Below the pieces are notes generated by a model, which had not been told where the DNA came from, searched no databases, and was given only the letters and a program-made list of their open reading frames with translations. A stretch of DNA of 6,313 nt from Chloroflexota bacterium (GTDB lineage Bacteria > Chloroflexota > Anaerolineae > Anaerolineales > Villigracilaceae). Location: contig JAJYOO010000152.1 in the NCBI GenBank assembly GCA_021796155.1, positions 1 to 6,313 of the forward strand. The letters run 5' to 3'. The position numbers and the translations under genes were made by a program. This document shows, piece by piece, positions 5,520-6,313 of this stretch. The first letter of the stretch is position 1, and every line of letters starts with the position of its first letter.

Positions 5520-5595
5520 TCGGAATGATAAAAAAAGTATTGCATAAATAGGTTTGATTACCAAGTTTTCGCGACATACAATGCCATCACTCGGC

Positions 5596-5632
5596 AACAA
5601 AATAAAAACTCCCCGCCAGATGACGGGGAGTT
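5596..5632 (-). terminator. Rho-independent terminator of the L25 gene
   Basis: On the minus strand AACTCCCCG (5632-5624), an eight-base loop and CGGGGAGTT (5615-5607) form a perfect nine-base-pair GC-rich stem. It is followed directly by a T-rich tract (TTTATTTTGTT). It lies 18 bases after the L25 stop codon. On the plus strand the stem is followed by CGCTTTC, so it is a weak terminator in that direction. It separates the convergent small membrane-protein gene from L25. Confidence 0.88.
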
Positions 5633-5649
5633 CGCTTTCACATCGAAAC

Positions 5650-6313
5650 TTATTTCTTCTTTTCGCCTTCTTCGGGAACTTCTTCTTCCTTCTTACCGCG
5701 TTCCACGGAGAGTTCGGGTTCAGCGGCTTCACCTTCAACAGGCACTGCGCCTTCAGCCGCAGCAACCGGGGCTTCTTCCTCGATCTTGGCGAAGGTCGCG
5801 ACCACGACCATTTCATCGGGATCATCCATCACCCGCAATTTTTCGTCAATCACCAGGTCGCGCACATGGATGCCATCGCCGGGCTTCAACAGCGGAGCAA
5901 TGTCCACGACGATCTTCTCGGGCAGATCAGCAGGCAAGCACTCCACAGAAAGTGAATGCAAGCCGGTGACCAGCACTGCGTTCTGATCTTTGACCGCGAG
6001 CGAAACGCCGGTCAGTTCGATGCGGACTTCCGCGTGCAGTTTCTCAGTCAGTGAGACAGCCAGGAAATCAACGTGGATCAGATTCCCTTTGATGTAATTG
6101 CGCTGGCGTTCGCGAACCAGAGTCGGATATTCTTTTCCATCCAGGTCAATCGTCACCAACGTTGACGAACCGACTTTGCTCAACGCCAAATTCGCGTTGT
6201 GCGCATCTAATGAAATGTTGAGCGGCTCGGTGTGACGACCATAGATCACCGCTGGTAACTTTCCAGCGCGGCGCAAAGCATTGACCTGCTTGCCGCTCAC
6301 GTCGCGTTTGGAT
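5650..6313 (-). CDS. rplY: 50S ribosomal protein L25/CTC, 5' end outside the window
   Basis: Minus strand, 220 codons visible before the TAA at 5652-5650. The frame is open to the window edge (it reads SKRDVSGKQV), and the L25 family begins a few residues earlier, so the GTG at 6300-6298 is an internal valine and the true start is beyond 6313. The N-terminal L25 domain is shown by VNALRRAGKLPAVIYG and by a block reading GKEYPTLVRERQRNYIKGNLIHVDFLAV in two adjoining pieces; this domain binds 5S rRNA. The C-terminal TL5/CTC beta domain follows (VECLPADLPEKIVVDI, then LKPGDGIHVRDL, ending near DDPDEMVVVAT). The last 45 or so residues are a low-complexity Glu/Ala/Lys tail ending GEKKK, which is common in long CTC-type proteins. 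The protein is a structural part of the large ribosomal subunit; Bacillus Ctc is also a general stress protein. The gene converges on the plus-strand cluster. Confidence 0.93.
   Translation of the reverse strand, partial: SKRDVSGKQVNALRRAGKLPAVIYGRHTEPLNISLDAHNANLALSKVGSSTLVTIDLDGKEYPTLVRERQRNYIKGNLIHVDFLAVSLTEKLHAEVRIELTGVSLAVKDQNAVLVTGLHSLSVECLPADLPEKIVVDIAPLLKPGDGIHVRDLVIDEKLRVMDDPDEMVVVATFAKIEEEAPVAAAEGAVPVEGEAAEPELSVERGKKEEEVPEEGEKKK

Noticed and set aside
5520..5606. A tRNA or small RNA gene between the small membrane protein and L25
   Set aside because: I saw no cloverleaf or T-loop consensus; the only supported structure there is the L25 terminator.
6298..6300. GTG as the start of the L25 gene
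   Set aside because: The upstream codons SKRD match the L25 family N-terminal region, so the start must be further upstream, outside the window.

Overview
The window is 6,313 bases of bacterial chromosome with moderate GC content. The gene families are housekeeping ones and suit an environmental bacterium. The fused DsbA-like/cyclophilin lipoprotein, the L25/CTC protein with a long acidic tail, and the intergenic palindromic repeats resemble what I remember of Chloroflexota (Anaerolineae-like) genomes. That assignment is inference from style, not from a marker gene.

Layout. Bases 1-237 hold the 3' end of an unrecognised plus-strand gene. An intergenic stretch (238-425) follows, filled by two inverted copies of a palindromic repeat. 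Then come five intact plus-strand genes: a secreted lipoprotein with a degenerate DsbA-like domain fused to a cyclophilin-type peptidyl-prolyl isomerase (426-1682); a PrsW-family multi-pass membrane protein overlapping it by one base (1682-2932); tRNA m1A58 methyltransferase TrmI (2958-3833); a small helical-repeat plus zinc-ribbon protein (3865-4416); and, after a hairpin-forming 50-base gap, a Nudix hydrolase of the CoA-pyrophosphatase type (4467-5063). A third palindromic repeat (about 5066-5141) leads into an AT-rich segment. That segment has a recognisable promoter and a strong ribosome binding site in front of a small membrane-protein gene that appears frameshifted (5221-5519). The right edge carries the minus-strand gene for ribosomal protein L25/CTC, truncated at its 5' end by the window, with a clear rho-independent terminator facing the plus-strand genes.

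How the genes fit together. The first pair is probably an envelope module: an exported foldase-type lipoprotein translated together with a putative intramembrane protease. TrmI and the zinc-ribbon protein may share a transcript, but TrmI may have its own leaderless promoter. The Nudix gene is separated from the zinc-ribbon gene by a hairpin.

I do not see a mobile element, a CRISPR array, an RNA gene or an obviously new defence or biosynthetic system. The points most worth a second look are the altered active site of the DsbA-like domain, the palindromic repeat family with compensating end changes, the frameshifted AT-rich gene, and the possible leaderless start of trmI.
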